A DNA stretch of 11,343 nucleotides. Source: Candidatus Dadabacteria bacterium. GTDB taxonomy: Bacteria > Desulfobacterota_D > UBA1144 > Nemesobacterales > UBA2774. Shown in pieces: positions 1-7,750 of the stretch (positions are counted from its first letter, which is position 1; the number at the start of each line of letters is the position of its first letter). Location of the stretch: NCBI GenBank assembly GCA_003229065.1, contig QIHJ01000230.1, forward strand, positions 1 to 11,343, read 5' to 3'. A program made the position numbers and the translations under genes. The notes beneath the pieces were generated by a model. The model did no database searches, had not been told where the DNA came from, and worked only from the letters and a program-made list of their open reading frames with translations.

Positions 1-2749
1 TTAGCGCTTTTGTTTTTTGCTGCGGTACGAACTGCCTAATAAGCTCGTTCTGCCCGCCGCGGCCAGTGTCGGGGACATAGACATACCCTACCCTGCCTTC
101 GGTTGCCTGCTCGACCATGAGTCTGTTCTCCTCGACCCAACTCATGTAGCGAAGCCTGCGTTCTTCGTCCTTGGATATGGGTTTTATAAGTATTTCCTTT
201 GCGTCTTTTAACTTTCCGGATTTACTGATACCAAGCTCTACCACTTCACCCCTAAGACCCTGAAAAGAGGCCCAGGGATCTTTAGAAGTATCGAGCGGCT
301 TTCCGTTCACAGTGAGAAGGTAGTCACCTTCCTCTGTATTTAAACCCGGTTCTTTAAGAGGCGATCTGATATCCGGGAGATTACTCGAAGACCCGTATAT
401 CTTCTTAAAACGGTACGCGTTATTTTTCTTGTCGAGCTCAAAATCAGCGCCCAAAAGCCCAACAGAAATCTGATCGGTTTCCTCTATGTCCCCTCCGCCT
501 ATATAGGTGTGTGAGGAGTTGAGCTCGCCCATCATCTCGCCTATGACAAAATTCAGGTCCTCCCTGTCGGCTATGTAGGGAAGAAGCTTTGCATATCTCG
601 CTTTTACCGCATCCCAGTCTAACCCGTGCATTTTCGGGTCGTAGAAGAAATCACGCTGAATGCGCCAGGAATCATTAAATATCTGCCCCCATTCCTGACG
701 AGGATCGACCTCAGTCTTTAACTTCGAGATATCGATCTTTCCCTGCCCGGTGTTCTTGCCCTCACCGAAATCCACTATGCCGTACACGTCGCCTGATCTG
801 TAAATTAATTTGGATTCGTCAAAGGAGAGAGCAAAATCGTTAATTTTTGGAATCACAGTCTTCTCTGCACCGTGCTGAAGACTATAAAACTGAAGCTTGC
901 CGTTTGCTCTGTCGTGATCGGCTGCGCCGGCCCTCGGGAACCTGAGGTAAACCACTTTCCCGTCGAGGGCTTTTAGTGCGCCGAAATTCCCGGCTCTTAC
1001 AGGGAGCTTAACCACGCGCTCCTCTATAGCACTGAAGTCGATTCTCACAGATTCGCTGGAATTCTCGTCTGACTTTTCGTTCTTGCTCTCCGTTTCTTCA
1101 TCACTCCTCGGGGCAATGGGGGATAAGGTGTCTGCTCTAAGCGTAAGGGCATAGACGCCCGTTGAGTTGGGATATACCCAGGTGTCGTCCATGTCTCCGT
1201 ACACAGGAGTGAAGCTCCTGTCCGAGTAAAAGTATAGATACCTGCCTCCGGGGTCGAATACCGGGGAGTTATCGTTATAGAAATCAGTTGTGACCTTCCG
1301 GGACTTCCTGTCCTTCGTATCGTAGATCATGACCGACTTGAGGCCGTTTTCAGCCGTGAAGGGATAAGTGAGCCACCTGCTGTCGGGAGACCATGCGTAG
1401 CTCCCTATCGGAGCCCTGTCGTCTTTTGAAACAAGCGAGGGTTTTTTATTGGAAATATCTATAATAAAGAGACTTCCCGTCTTATCGCTGTACGCAATTT
1501 TTTTGCTATCGGGAGACCAGACGGGGTTGAACCTGTAAACGCCGCCGTCTGTGGTGATGCGGGTTTCTTCTCCTTTTCCGTCGCTCGGGCGTATATAGAG
1601 CTCGTATTCACCTGTCTTATCTGAAAAATAAGCGACTTTCTTACCGTCAGGGGACCATACGGGAAAGCGCTCAGCTACTCCTGAAGTTTGCGTCAGATTC
1701 CGTACGCTGCCCCTACTCTGCGGTACCGTGAATATCTCGCCCCGGGCCTCAAATAAAGCCCTCTTTCCACTCGGGGATATGGAAAAATTGTTTATATTCT
1801 TTGAGACTTCTTTCAAACGCGGCCTGAGCTCGGGCAAATCATCTGGGACCTGTACTGAGAGCTGACTATAACTCTCATTGTCAAGGTCTAAAAGATAAAG
1901 AGCACCACCGTTTTCAAACACTATGTTCTCAGGACCCAGGCTCGGCCATTTAACGTCATATTCGGTAAAATCTGTAACCTGCCTTGTTTCTTCAGTAACC
2001 GTATCGTATGCCCATATATTTAAGCGTTCCTGCACTCCCCGGTCGGAAAGAAAGTAAATGGTGTCTTTGTGCCACATCGGGAGGGCGTCTGTTCCCTCAT
2101 AATCCGTAAACTTCTTGAGAGATTGGCTCTGAAGATTGTACATCCAGAGATCGCTAGCAGTCCCGCCCTTGTAGCGCTTCCATGCATTTGATTGTCTGGC
2201 CTTATACTGAAAGGAAAGACTCTCTCCGTCAGGGCTGAAGCTCCCGATCTCGCCGTAGGGAAGCGGAAGCACCTCCGGCATACCGCCCTGCAGCGGCTGG
2301 CGGAAGAGACGGTTGTAACGGTCCCTGGGGCTCAGCATCTTTGAGCGCATTAAAATATTCTCACCCTCCGGGTACCAGTCTACTACCCAGTCATCTTCAG
2401 GGTGATGAGTGAGTCTCTCGGGCATACCGCCTGAGCTTGAGATTATGTAGATATCGATGTTTCCGTCATAGTTGCCGCTGAACGCGACTTTATCGCCCTC
2501 AGGGGAGAATTTGGGGAATGACTCGCGCCCTTTGGGAGAGCTCAGCTTCCTGGCAACACCGCCTTCTCTGGATACGATCCAAACGTCACCGCCGTAAACA
2601 AATACTATTTCACTCTTACTCACATCCGGAAAACGGAGCATAAGGGCATCGGGAGAATGATTTATACTATCGTCTTCTTCTGCGAATGATGCGTTGAAAT
2701 AAAACGATAATGAAAGCAGTAAGACTGCAGCTATAAAACCTCTATTCAT
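1..2749 (-). CDS. Tricorn protease-like secreted S41 peptidase (3' end outside window)
   Basis: Reading the minus strand from ATG 2749 gives 916 uninterrupted codons that run off the left edge. Residues 1-23 look like a Sec signal peptide (MNR, then hydrophobic FIAAVLLLSLSFYF, cut after NASFA), so the protein is probably periplasmic or exported. Residues about 35-540 form TolB/PD40-type beta-propeller repeats (FSPEGDKVAFSG, WSPDGKKVAYFSD, WSPDSKKIAYSD, WSPDSRWLTY). An acidic, Ser/Glu-rich linker lies at 549-567. A tricorn core C1 domain follows at about 686-750 with ELNSSHTY, where His747 matches the catalytic His of tricorn. A PDZ-like domain lies at about 763-850. The start of the S41 fold (GRVGYVYVPDTG, from 885) is cut before the nucleophilic Ser. 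Tricorn proteins are about 1050-1100 residues long, so roughly 150 residues should be missing. The family degrades oligopeptides; a peptide-scavenging role is inferred. AGAGAGGA lies 8 nt upstream of the ATG. Confidence 0.9.
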   Translation of the reverse strand, partial: MNRGFIAAVLLLSLSFYFNASFAEEDDSINHSPDALMLRFPDVSKSEIVFVYGGDVWIVSREGGVARKLSSPKGRESFPKFSPEGDKVAFSGNYDGNIDIYIISSSGGMPERLTHHPEDDWVVDWYPEGENILMRSKMLSPRDRYNRLFRQPLQGGMPEVLPLPYGEIGSFSPDGESLSFQYKARQSNAWKRYKGGTASDLWMYNLQSQSLKKFTDYEGTDALPMWHKDTIYFLSDRGVQERLNIWAYDTVTEETRQVTDFTEYDVKWPSLGPENIVFENGGALYLLDLDNESYSQLSVQVPDDLPELRPRLKEVSKNINNFSISPSGKRALFEARGEIFTVPQSRGSVRNLTQTSGVAERFPVWSPDGKKVAYFSDKTGEYELYIRPSDGKGEETRITTDGGVYRFNPVWSPDSKKIAYSDKTGSLFIIDISNKKPSLVSKDDRAPIGSYAWSPDSRWLTYPFTAENGLKSVMIYDTKDRKSRKVTTDFYNDNSPVFDPGGRYLYFYSDRSFTPVYGDMDDTWVYPNSTGVYALTLRADTLSPIAPRSDEETESKNEKSDENSSESVRIDFSAIEERVVKLPVRAGNFGALKALDGKVVYLRFPRAGAADHDRANGKLQFYSLQHGAEKTVIPKINDFALSFDESKLIYRSGDVYGIVDFGEGKNTGQGKIDISKLKTEVDPRQEWGQIFNDSWRIQRDFFYDPKMHGLDWDAVKARYAKLLPYIADREDLNFVIGEMMGELNSSHTYIGGGDIEETDQISVGLLGADFELDKKNNAYRFKKIYGSSSNLPDIRSPLKEPGLNTEEGDYLLTVNGKPLDTSKDPWASFQGLRGEVVELGISKSGKLKDAKEILIKPISKDEERRLRYMSWVEENRLMVEQATEGRVGYVYVPDTGRGGQNELIRQFVPQQKTKAL

Positions 2750-2822
2750 ATGTGATTTCCTCTCTCATAAACCCATCATTTAAAAGCCTGAGTAAAAGAA
2801 TGATAAAGCTATATTTATTAAC

Positions 2823-2851
2823 ATTAAGACCGTTTATCGATGATCATGCAA
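2823..2851 (-). promoter_or_regulatory. Weak candidate promoter for the tricorn-like gene
   Basis: In the 225-bp A+T-rich gap upstream of the protease gene, the minus strand reads TTGCAT (2851-2846), a 17-bp spacer, then CTTAAT (2828-2823). The -10 matches the sigma-70 consensus at 4 of 6 positions but the -35 at only 3 of 6, so this is a guess. It would give a leader of about 65-70 nt. I see no clear terminator hairpin with a T-tract after the preceding permease gene, so read-through is also possible. Confidence 0.25.
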
Positions 2852-2974
2852 CTATATAAATATACATCAAGTTAGATGAATTTCCGGCTATATATTCGAG
2901 AATTATCCGGTGAGCAGAGACCAATATCCGGCACGTATTCTCAGAGAGGGTCAAATTGAAGCTTTTTTAAAAGA

Positions 2975-5059
2975 TCAGCCTATATATTCTTTGTGGAATT
3001 TACGCATACTCGAGGGCTCGCCTATGACGGTAAGCCTGTCGTTTTCCTTAAGTACAGTGTTTCCCCTGGGTACTATAATCTGTTGATCACGGCGTATTAA
3101 GGCGACCAGGCTTCCAACCGGCATATTGACTTCCCTGAGCTCTTTACCGATGAGGGACTCGGTAGGCGTATCTTTACGAAGGTAGATGGAGTGGAACCTC
3201 TCGTTATGAATTAACGCTTCTTTTAACTGCTGCTCGTCTTCTGCAATATTCCAGTCCTCGAAAAACGTATCGCTTTCCACATGACGGGCCACTTGAGCAA
3301 GCATCCTCAGGTGCTGAGTCGGGTTGTCCAGAGGGCTCAGGAAGAAAAATATAGCGTGAAGCGTCTGCTCCTCCTCGCTGTCGGTTGCAGGGTTATTGAA
3401 CTTAATGTGAATACCTGGTTTTGAGCGCACCATCACAAGCTCCATTTGTTCTAGACCATCGACCCGGAGGTGCGGCAACGCCACTCCGTGAGCTACAGGT
3501 GTTATGCCCACAACCGTGCCTTCCATAAAGGTTGTATTGAGATTCTCGTACGACAGGGGCACAAATTCCGATAGAAGCCTGCTTACGTCACTTACTATAT
3601 TATTGAATCCGACCTTGGAGCTGATATCGAGTACGTGGCTCCGCGCAACTAGCTCGTCAAACGGGTCTTCTTTTCTAAGCTCCTTTTCTTTTAATATGCC
3701 CCTGAGCTCCTTGTCCAGCCCTTCATATCTGGAATGCCCGAGCTGCTCGAAAAGATGGTATATGGCCCCGCTCCTCATCACTTTTTTCCTGACATAGAAT
3801 TTGTACCATAGCACCCCCAAAAGAACCATAACGCCCGTGAGCACCTTGGTCCAGATGCCCAACTGAGCCAGTAGCCACATTGACGCCAGTATGCCGAAAA
3901 TCTGCATCCAGGGATAGAGTGGAGAGCGGTACCCCGGATCGTAGGAATCTATCTTGCTCTCCCTCATCACGATTACTGCAAAACATATGAGCATAAACAT
4001 AAGTAGCTGGAATGCGCTTGCGATTTTAACGATTTTTGAAGTATCCAGCACAGCCAAGAACACCACGATGGAGAGAACGGTAACTATGATCGCAGCATAG
4101 GGCGTTCCGTTCTTTCCGAGTTTCTGAAAGAAGCTCGGCATCATGAGATCGCGGCTCATAGCGAGTGGGTAGCGGGAGGCGCTCATTGTGCCCGCATTCG
4201 CAACTGAAATAAATGCAAGAAGCGCCGCAATAGAAACCAATATTATCCCGGGCTTGCCAAATATAATCCCAGCCGCTGTAGCCACAGGCGAAAGATCTCC
4301 TCTTAACTGGTCTATCGGTATAATCCCCACCATTAAAGCGGTGCCGATACCGTAGACCAATATTGCAGTGCCAAGAGCAAGGAAAATGCCCAGAGGTAAG
4401 TTACGCTCGGGGTTTTCAACCTCCTCTGAGAGGCTCGCAACTTTAGTGATACCCACGTAGCTTATGTACACCATAGCGGAGGTTGAAAGTATTGCGGCAA
4501 ACCCCGGGTCGAAGAATCCCTCGAAATGAGATGTCTGAACATGCGTTACTCCGTCTCCGATAAACACGACCAGGATGCCGAGAAGTATTATTACAAGTAT
4601 TACCTGGAATCTTCCGCTTAACCCGGCGCCCACGATGTTCAGTATTCCAAGAGCAAGGGCAATTCCTATTGCAACCGGCACTATAGGGAGCTCGGGAACG
4701 AAAAGACCTATATAAACCCCCATACCGATAAGCGCGAACGAAACTTTGAGCACCAGAGCAAGCCAGGTGCCTATACCGCCTATGGTACCGAACAGGGGGC
4801 CCATTGAGCGGTCGAGAAAATAATACACTCCACCTGCGCGGGGCATAGCGGTTGTGAGCTCAACTATACTGAAAGTAGCGGGGATAAGAGGTATTGCAGC
4901 AATAAGATATGCCAGCACAATTGCAGGGCCCGCTTGTATAGCGGCAAGCCCGGGCAAGAGGAAAAACCCTGCGCTTAGAGTAGTGCCTGTAGCAAGCGCG
5001 TATACGTCAAACAGCTTTAAATTTTTCTTAAGTCGCTCTGGTTCTTTTTGTGCGTGCAT
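2975..5059 (-). CDS. APC-family amino acid permease fused to PTS EIIA and TrkA-C (RCK_C) domains
   Basis: A 694-residue protein in three parts. Residues about 15-422 form an APC-superfamily permease with roughly 12 hydrophobic segments, an N-terminal ATGTTLSAGFFLLPG helix and the loop signature SEEVENPERNLPLGI (211-225). A charged cytoplasmic linker (about 423-468) follows. Residues about 470-617 look like a PTS EIIA type-2 (PtsN/fructose-like) domain with the phospho-acceptor motif GVALPH, His530. Residues about 625-694 look like a TrkA-C/RCK_C domain (SLIGKELREVNMPVGSLVALI ending near VIGEPSS). The membrane part should import amino acids or related amines, but the substrate cannot be read from sequence. 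The two soluble domains suggest control by phosphorylation and by a small ligand or nucleotide (inference). Free-standing APC permeases are usually about 430-500 residues, so the extra 200-plus residues are a real fusion in one open frame. The start is the first ATG after an in-frame stop at 5075-5077. Its ribosome binding site is weak. Confidence 0.88.
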   Translation of the reverse strand: MHAQKEPERLKKNLKLFDVYALATGTTLSAGFFLLPGLAAIQAGPAIVLAYLIAAIPLIPATFSIVELTTAMPRAGGVYYFLDRSMGPLFGTIGGIGTWLALVLKVSFALIGMGVYIGLFVPELPIVPVAIGIALALGILNIVGAGLSGRFQVILVIILLGILVVFIGDGVTHVQTSHFEGFFDPGFAAILSTSAMVYISYVGITKVASLSEEVENPERNLPLGIFLALGTAILVYGIGTALMVGIIPIDQLRGDLSPVATAAGIIFGKPGIILVSIAALLAFISVANAGTMSASRYPLAMSRDLMMPSFFQKLGKNGTPYAAIIVTVLSIVVFLAVLDTSKIVKIASAFQLLMFMLICFAVIVMRESKIDSYDPGYRSPLYPWMQIFGILASMWLLAQLGIWTKVLTGVMVLLGVLWYKFYVRKKVMRSGAIYHLFEQLGHSRYEGLDKELRGILKEKELRKEDPFDELVARSHVLDISSKVGFNNIVSDVSRLLSEFVPLSYENLNTTFMEGTVVGITPVAHGVALPHLRVDGLEQMELVMVRSKPGIHIKFNNPATDSEEEQTLHAIFFFLSPLDNPTQHLRMLAQVARHVESDTFFEDWNIAEDEQQLKEALIHNERFHSIYLRKDTPTESLIGKELREVNMPVGSLVALIRRDQQIIVPRGNTVLKENDRLTVIGEPSSMRKFHKEYIG

Positions 5060-5130
5060 GATTGGACAACTTTTTCATTAATACCACAAGTATGATCTTG
5101 AACCGTATAACTGATGCAAGATTTTAAGTA

Positions 5131-5159
5131 ATTATAGCTAATTAGCAGACAAAGTGAAA
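5131..5159 (-). promoter_or_regulatory. Candidate promoter upstream of the permease gene
   Basis: In the 139-bp gap between ddl and the permease gene, the minus strand has a perfect TATAAT (5136-5131). The hexamer 17 bp upstream, TTTCAC (5159-5154), is a poor -35. If used, the leader would be about 65 nt. The permease may instead be transcribed from the ddl promoter, since no hairpin terminator is evident after ddl. Confidence 0.3.
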
Positions 5160-5198
5160 AGCGCTCATATTGGGGCGGCCTTATTTATAAGCAAAATT

Positions 5199-6326
5199 TT
5201 ATTCAGAGGAGGGCGTTTTTTGAATATCCGTGATATCGACTTTCAAGCTCCTTTGAGATTCGTTTCTTTCGATAGCAAGCTCTATGAGCCGTGTAATGAG
5301 CTCTGTGTAAGGGATTCCGCTCAGCTCCCAGAGCTTAGGGTACATGCTTATCTGAGTGAAGCCCGGGATGGTGTTAATTTCGCTTATGAAGATCGCATTC
5401 GTAGCAGTCTCCATTAGAAAGTCGACTCTACCCATGCCGCTGCAGTCAAGAGCCTTAAATGCGCCAACAGCCAGCTCGCTCAGACGCGAGGTTACTTCTT
5501 GATCGAGCTCAGCGGGGGCGATCAGCCCTGTTCCTTCATCCAGATACTTGGCCGTATAATCGTAGAATTCCCTCTTTGGCACGATCTCGCCCGGACAAGA
5601 AGCGGCAGGATTATCGTTCCCGAGAACGCTTACTTCGATTTCCCTCGGAGCTATTACAGCCTTTTCAACCAGTATACGGTTTGAAAACCGGCAGGATAAA
5701 TTAACAGCTTCATCCAAAGTGCTTTCTGAGTTTACTTTTGAAATTCCAATGCTCGAGCCCAGGTCGGCTGACTTTACAAAACAGGGGAAATTCATATCCT
5801 CCAGTATCCTGGCTCTTATCCGTGAGCGTGATGATTCCCACTCGAACTTATAAAAATCTATATAATCGACCACCGGAAGGCCCGCTTCTTTTAAAACAGC
5901 CTTCATGACTATCTTATCCATACAGACAGAGGAACCGAGCACCGAAGCTCCAACGAACGGGACGCCCATAAGCTCGAGCAAACCCTGTACCGTACCGTCT
6001 TCACCGTATGTGCCGTGAAGTACCGGGAACACAGCGCCGATTTCGTGCTCCCCGGTAACTTTATCCCCTGTAATCTCGTAGAACACCCGCTCTTCGGGGT
6101 TCAGTGAGGGAGATAGAAAGGAATCCCGATAAAATTCAAACCCGCCGTCCTCAAGCCATCCCCCGGTATCTGCAGCCCTCCACTTACCGTTCTTTTCTAT
6201 ATATATGGGGAAGACCTCGAATCTATCCCGGTCTATGTGGCTGACTATGGACTTTGCGGAGAGAATCGATATTTCATGCTCGACCGATCTACCGCCGAAA
6301 ATTACAGCTACTCTTGTGATGGACAA
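5199..6326 (-). CDS. ddl: D-alanine--D-alanine ligase
   Basis: A cytoplasmic ATP-grasp enzyme of 375 residues that joins two D-Ala for the peptidoglycan stem peptide. Motifs run in the family order. GGRSVEHEISILSA (11-24) has Glu16 as the substrate-amino Glu. PVLHGTYGEDG (101-111) and VGASVLGSSVCMDK (125-138) follow. VKSADLGSSIGISKV (184-198) is the Ser/Gly-rich loop. YDYTAKY (255-261) is the omega loop. GMGRVDF (297-303) holds Arg300, and EINTIPGFTQISMYP (316-330) holds the Mg-binding Glu316/Asn318 and Gly322. The omega-loop residue 261 is Tyr, as in D-Ala-D-Ala ligases; D-Ala-D-Lac ligases of Leuconostoc type have Phe there. The vancomycin-sensitive dipeptide product is therefore expected (family knowledge applied to this sequence). 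Length is normal for the longer DdlA-like type. The start codon is TTG (6326-6324), supported by AGGAGA 8 nt upstream and by the conserved N-terminus beginning directly after it. It is divergent from the thiolase gene. Confidence 0.96.
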   Translation of the reverse strand: MSITRVAVIFGGRSVEHEISILSAKSIVSHIDRDRFEVFPIYIEKNGKWRAADTGGWLEDGGFEFYRDSFLSPSLNPEERVFYEITGDKVTGEHEIGAVFPVLHGTYGEDGTVQGLLELMGVPFVGASVLGSSVCMDKIVMKAVLKEAGLPVVDYIDFYKFEWESSRSRIRARILEDMNFPCFVKSADLGSSIGISKVNSESTLDEAVNLSCRFSNRILVEKAVIAPREIEVSVLGNDNPAASCPGEIVPKREFYDYTAKYLDEGTGLIAPAELDQEVTSRLSELAVGAFKALDCSGMGRVDFLMETATNAIFISEINTIPGFTQISMYPKLWELSGIPYTELITRLIELAIERNESQRSLKVDITDIQKTPSSE

Positions 6327-6334
6327 TCAAAGTT

Positions 6335-6340
6335 TCTCCT
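6335..6340 (-). promoter_or_regulatory. Ribosome binding site that fixes the TTG start of ddl
   Basis: The minus strand reads AGGAGA eight nucleotides before TTG at 6326. No in-frame ATG or GTG is better placed: residues VAVIFGGRS, the first beta strand and ATP-grasp loop, begin at residue 6. TTG is therefore the start. Confidence 0.75.
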
Positions 6341-6355
6341 AGTTTTAGTACTAAC

Positions 6356-6384
6356 GAGTTACCTAAACGGACTCGGGCTGTCAA
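6356..6384 (-). promoter_or_regulatory. Candidate ddl promoter
   Basis: The minus strand has a perfect sigma-70 -35 hexamer, TTGACA (6384-6379), then 17 bp, then TAACTC (6361-6356). The latter is a poor -10 (2 of 6). The good -35 with a weak -10 would suit an activated or weak promoter, but the assignment is tentative. The leader would be about 25 nt. Confidence 0.4.
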
Positions 6385-6397
6385 GCAAAGCTGCTTG
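6382..6397. repeat. Inverted repeat in the ddl/thiolase divergent promoter region
   Basis: CAAGCA (6382-6387), a 4-bp centre AAGC, and TGCTTG (6392-6397) form a perfect 6-bp dyad. It overlaps the candidate ddl -35 and sits 5 bp before the candidate thiolase -35. A further partial copy of the arm (AGCTTGC) follows at about 6400-6405. Position and symmetry fit a regulator binding site. A run of ten A residues follows on the plus strand, not a T-run, so it is not a plus-strand intrinsic terminator. Confidence 0.4.
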
Positions 6398-6401
6398 GAG
6401 C

Positions 6402-6429
6402 TTGCAAAAAAAAAAGTTTAATGTAAAAT
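6402..6429 (+). promoter_or_regulatory. Candidate thiolase promoter
   Basis: TTGCAA (6402-6407), a 16-bp spacer that is mostly a poly-A run, then TAAAAT (6424-6429, 5 of 6 to TATAAT). It would start transcription near 6436, about 48 nt before the thiolase ATG. Confidence 0.5.
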
Positions 6430-6483
6430 GGCTGAATAGAGTTTTTCGCACTTGCACAATAAATTTTTCGGGAGGCTACAACT

Positions 6484-7686
6484 ATGCAGAAAGTATATAT
6501 CAGTGAGCCGGTAAGAACTGCAATCGGGGCATTTGGCGGGACGTTAAAAGACACGCCTGCACCTAAGCTCGGGGCTACTGTCGTGAAAGAGATACTCGAC
6601 CGTACGGGGATCGATCCAAAAGAAATTGACGACTGTATTATGGGCAACATCCTTAGCGCGGGTCAGGGTATGAATACATCGAGGCAGATTGCTCTTGAAG
6701 CAGGATTACCTGTAGAAACACCTGCTTTTACAATTAACAGGGTTTGCGGCTCGGGTGTTCAGTCAATAGCGCTTGCGGCTCAGGCGATTAAAGCGGGAGA
6801 CGCTGACGCAATAATAGCGGGCGGTACGGAAAACATGAACCAGGCGCCATTTTATCTTAACAAAGCACGCTACGGATATAGGATGGGAATGCCTAAAGAA
6901 GAAATACTGGACGGTATGGTTTATGATGGACTTTGGGATATTTTTAACGATTATCATATGGGTGTAACGGCTGAAAATCTCGCAGAAGCTTACAATCTGA
7001 GCAAAGAAGAGCAGGACGAATTTGCTTATAAGAGCCAGATGAAATGCAAAGACGCAATGGAAAGCGGAAGGTTTAAAGACGAGATAGTACCTGTGATAAT
7101 TCCGCAGAGAAGAGCCGATCCCCTCAGCTTTGAAACCGACGAGCACCCCAAAGGGGATACCACAAAGGAAGGTCTTGCGAGGCTCCGCGCTGTATTTAAA
7201 GTGGGCGGTACCGTGTCTGCAGGAAACGCTTCGGGGATAAACGACGGGGCTGCTGCGGTACTGGTATCATCGGAAAAGAAAGCTAAGGCGCTGGGGTTAA
7301 AACCATACGCTTCGATCCTTTCCTATGCCGTAGCCGGAGTCGACCCTTCGATAATGGGTATAGGCCCTGTACCGGCAATTCAGAAGGCACTCGATAAAGC
7401 TAAGCTTTCCCTTGACGATATAGATCTTTTTGAGCTGAACGAAGCTTTCGCTGCGCAGTCCCTGGCAGTACTGAAAGACCTGCCGATTCCGGAAGAAAAG
7501 ATAAACGTGAACGGCGGCGCAATAGCGCTGGGCCATCCCATAGGGGCTTCCGGCACCAGGATTCTGGTAACCCTTCTCCATGAAATGAAGAAAAGAAAGA
7601 AGGTAAAACGTGGACTCGCTGCCCTATGTATAGGCGGGGGAATGGGTATAGCCATTATAGTTGAGAAAGAAAACGGAAAAAAATAG
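6484..7686 (+). CDS. Acetyl-CoA acetyltransferase (thiolase II family)
   Basis: A 400-residue cytoplasmic thiolase that condenses two acetyl-CoA to acetoacetyl-CoA, or cleaves 3-ketoacyl-CoA in reverse. All catalytic motifs are present. [10 protein letters not shown] carries nucleophile Cys88, YHMG at 157-160 carries the substrate-pocket His158 and Met159, NEAFA has Asn319, [16 protein letters not shown] has His351, and CIGGGMG has Cys382. Length (about 390-400) and motif spacing match the biosynthetic-type acetoacetyl-CoA thiolases such as PhaA/AtoB. Chain-length preference is not certain from sequence, so I give no symbol. ATG 6484 has GGGAGG 8 nt upstream. No hydratase, dehydrogenase, reductase or CoA-transferase gene is adjacent, so neither beta-oxidation nor PHB or ketone metabolism is favoured by context. 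The gene appears monocistronic, with its own promoter and terminator. Confidence 0.95.
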   Translation: MQKVYISEPVRTAIGAFGGTLKDTPAPKLGATVVKEILDRTGIDPKEIDDCIMGNILSAGQGMNTSRQIALEAGLPVETPAFTINRVCGSGVQSIALAAQAIKAGDADAIIAGGTENMNQAPFYLNKARYGYRMGMPKEEILDGMVYDGLWDIFNDYHMGVTAENLAEAYNLSKEEQDEFAYKSQMKCKDAMESGRFKDEIVPVIIPQRRADPLSFETDEHPKGDTTKEGLARLRAVFKVGGTVSAGNASGINDGAAAVLVSSEKKAKALGLKPYASILSYAVAGVDPSIMGIGPVPAIQKALDKAKLSLDDIDLFELNEAFAAQSLAVLKDLPIPEEKINVNGGAIALGHPIGASGTRILVTLLHEMKKRKKVKRGLAALCIGGGMGIAIIVEKENGKK

Positions 7687-7699
7687 CTTTGAAATTTCT

Positions 7700-7727
7700 G
7701 GCCGGGGATATATCCCCGGCCTTATTT
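7700..7727 (+). terminator. Rho-independent terminator of the thiolase gene
   Basis: A perfect 22-bp palindrome with arm GGCCGGGGATA spans 7700-7721, followed by TTATTT. It starts 13 bp after the thiolase stop codon. The G+C-rich 8-bp stem with an A/T centre and a T-rich 3' side is a typical intrinsic terminator. The minus-strand side has a poorer tract (AGAAATTTC). It may therefore work only partly for the converging thioesterase gene, which ends at 7751. Confidence 0.85.
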
Positions 7728-7750
7728 AAATTTACCTAAAGCTTGCTTTG

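Noticed and set aside
1..3. TTA at the left edge, which reads TAA on the minus strand, as the end of the protease gene.
   Set aside because: It is out of frame with ATG 2749 (codons end at position 2), and the protein lacks the rest of the S41 domain, so the gene simply runs off the window.
17..211. A 64-codon plus-strand open frame at the left edge.
   Set aside because: It lies opposite the conserved C-terminal part of the tricorn-like gene and has no supporting signals.
2903..2930. Two copies of TATCCGG in the gap after the permease gene.
   Set aside because: Only two short copies with no further pattern; likely chance.
6763..7146. A 127-codon open frame on the minus strand inside the thiolase gene.
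   Set aside because: It is fully antisense to a well-conserved enzyme, with no ribosome binding site and no recognisable protein features; it is a shadow frame. The same holds for the short frames opposite the permease, ddl and thiolase genes.
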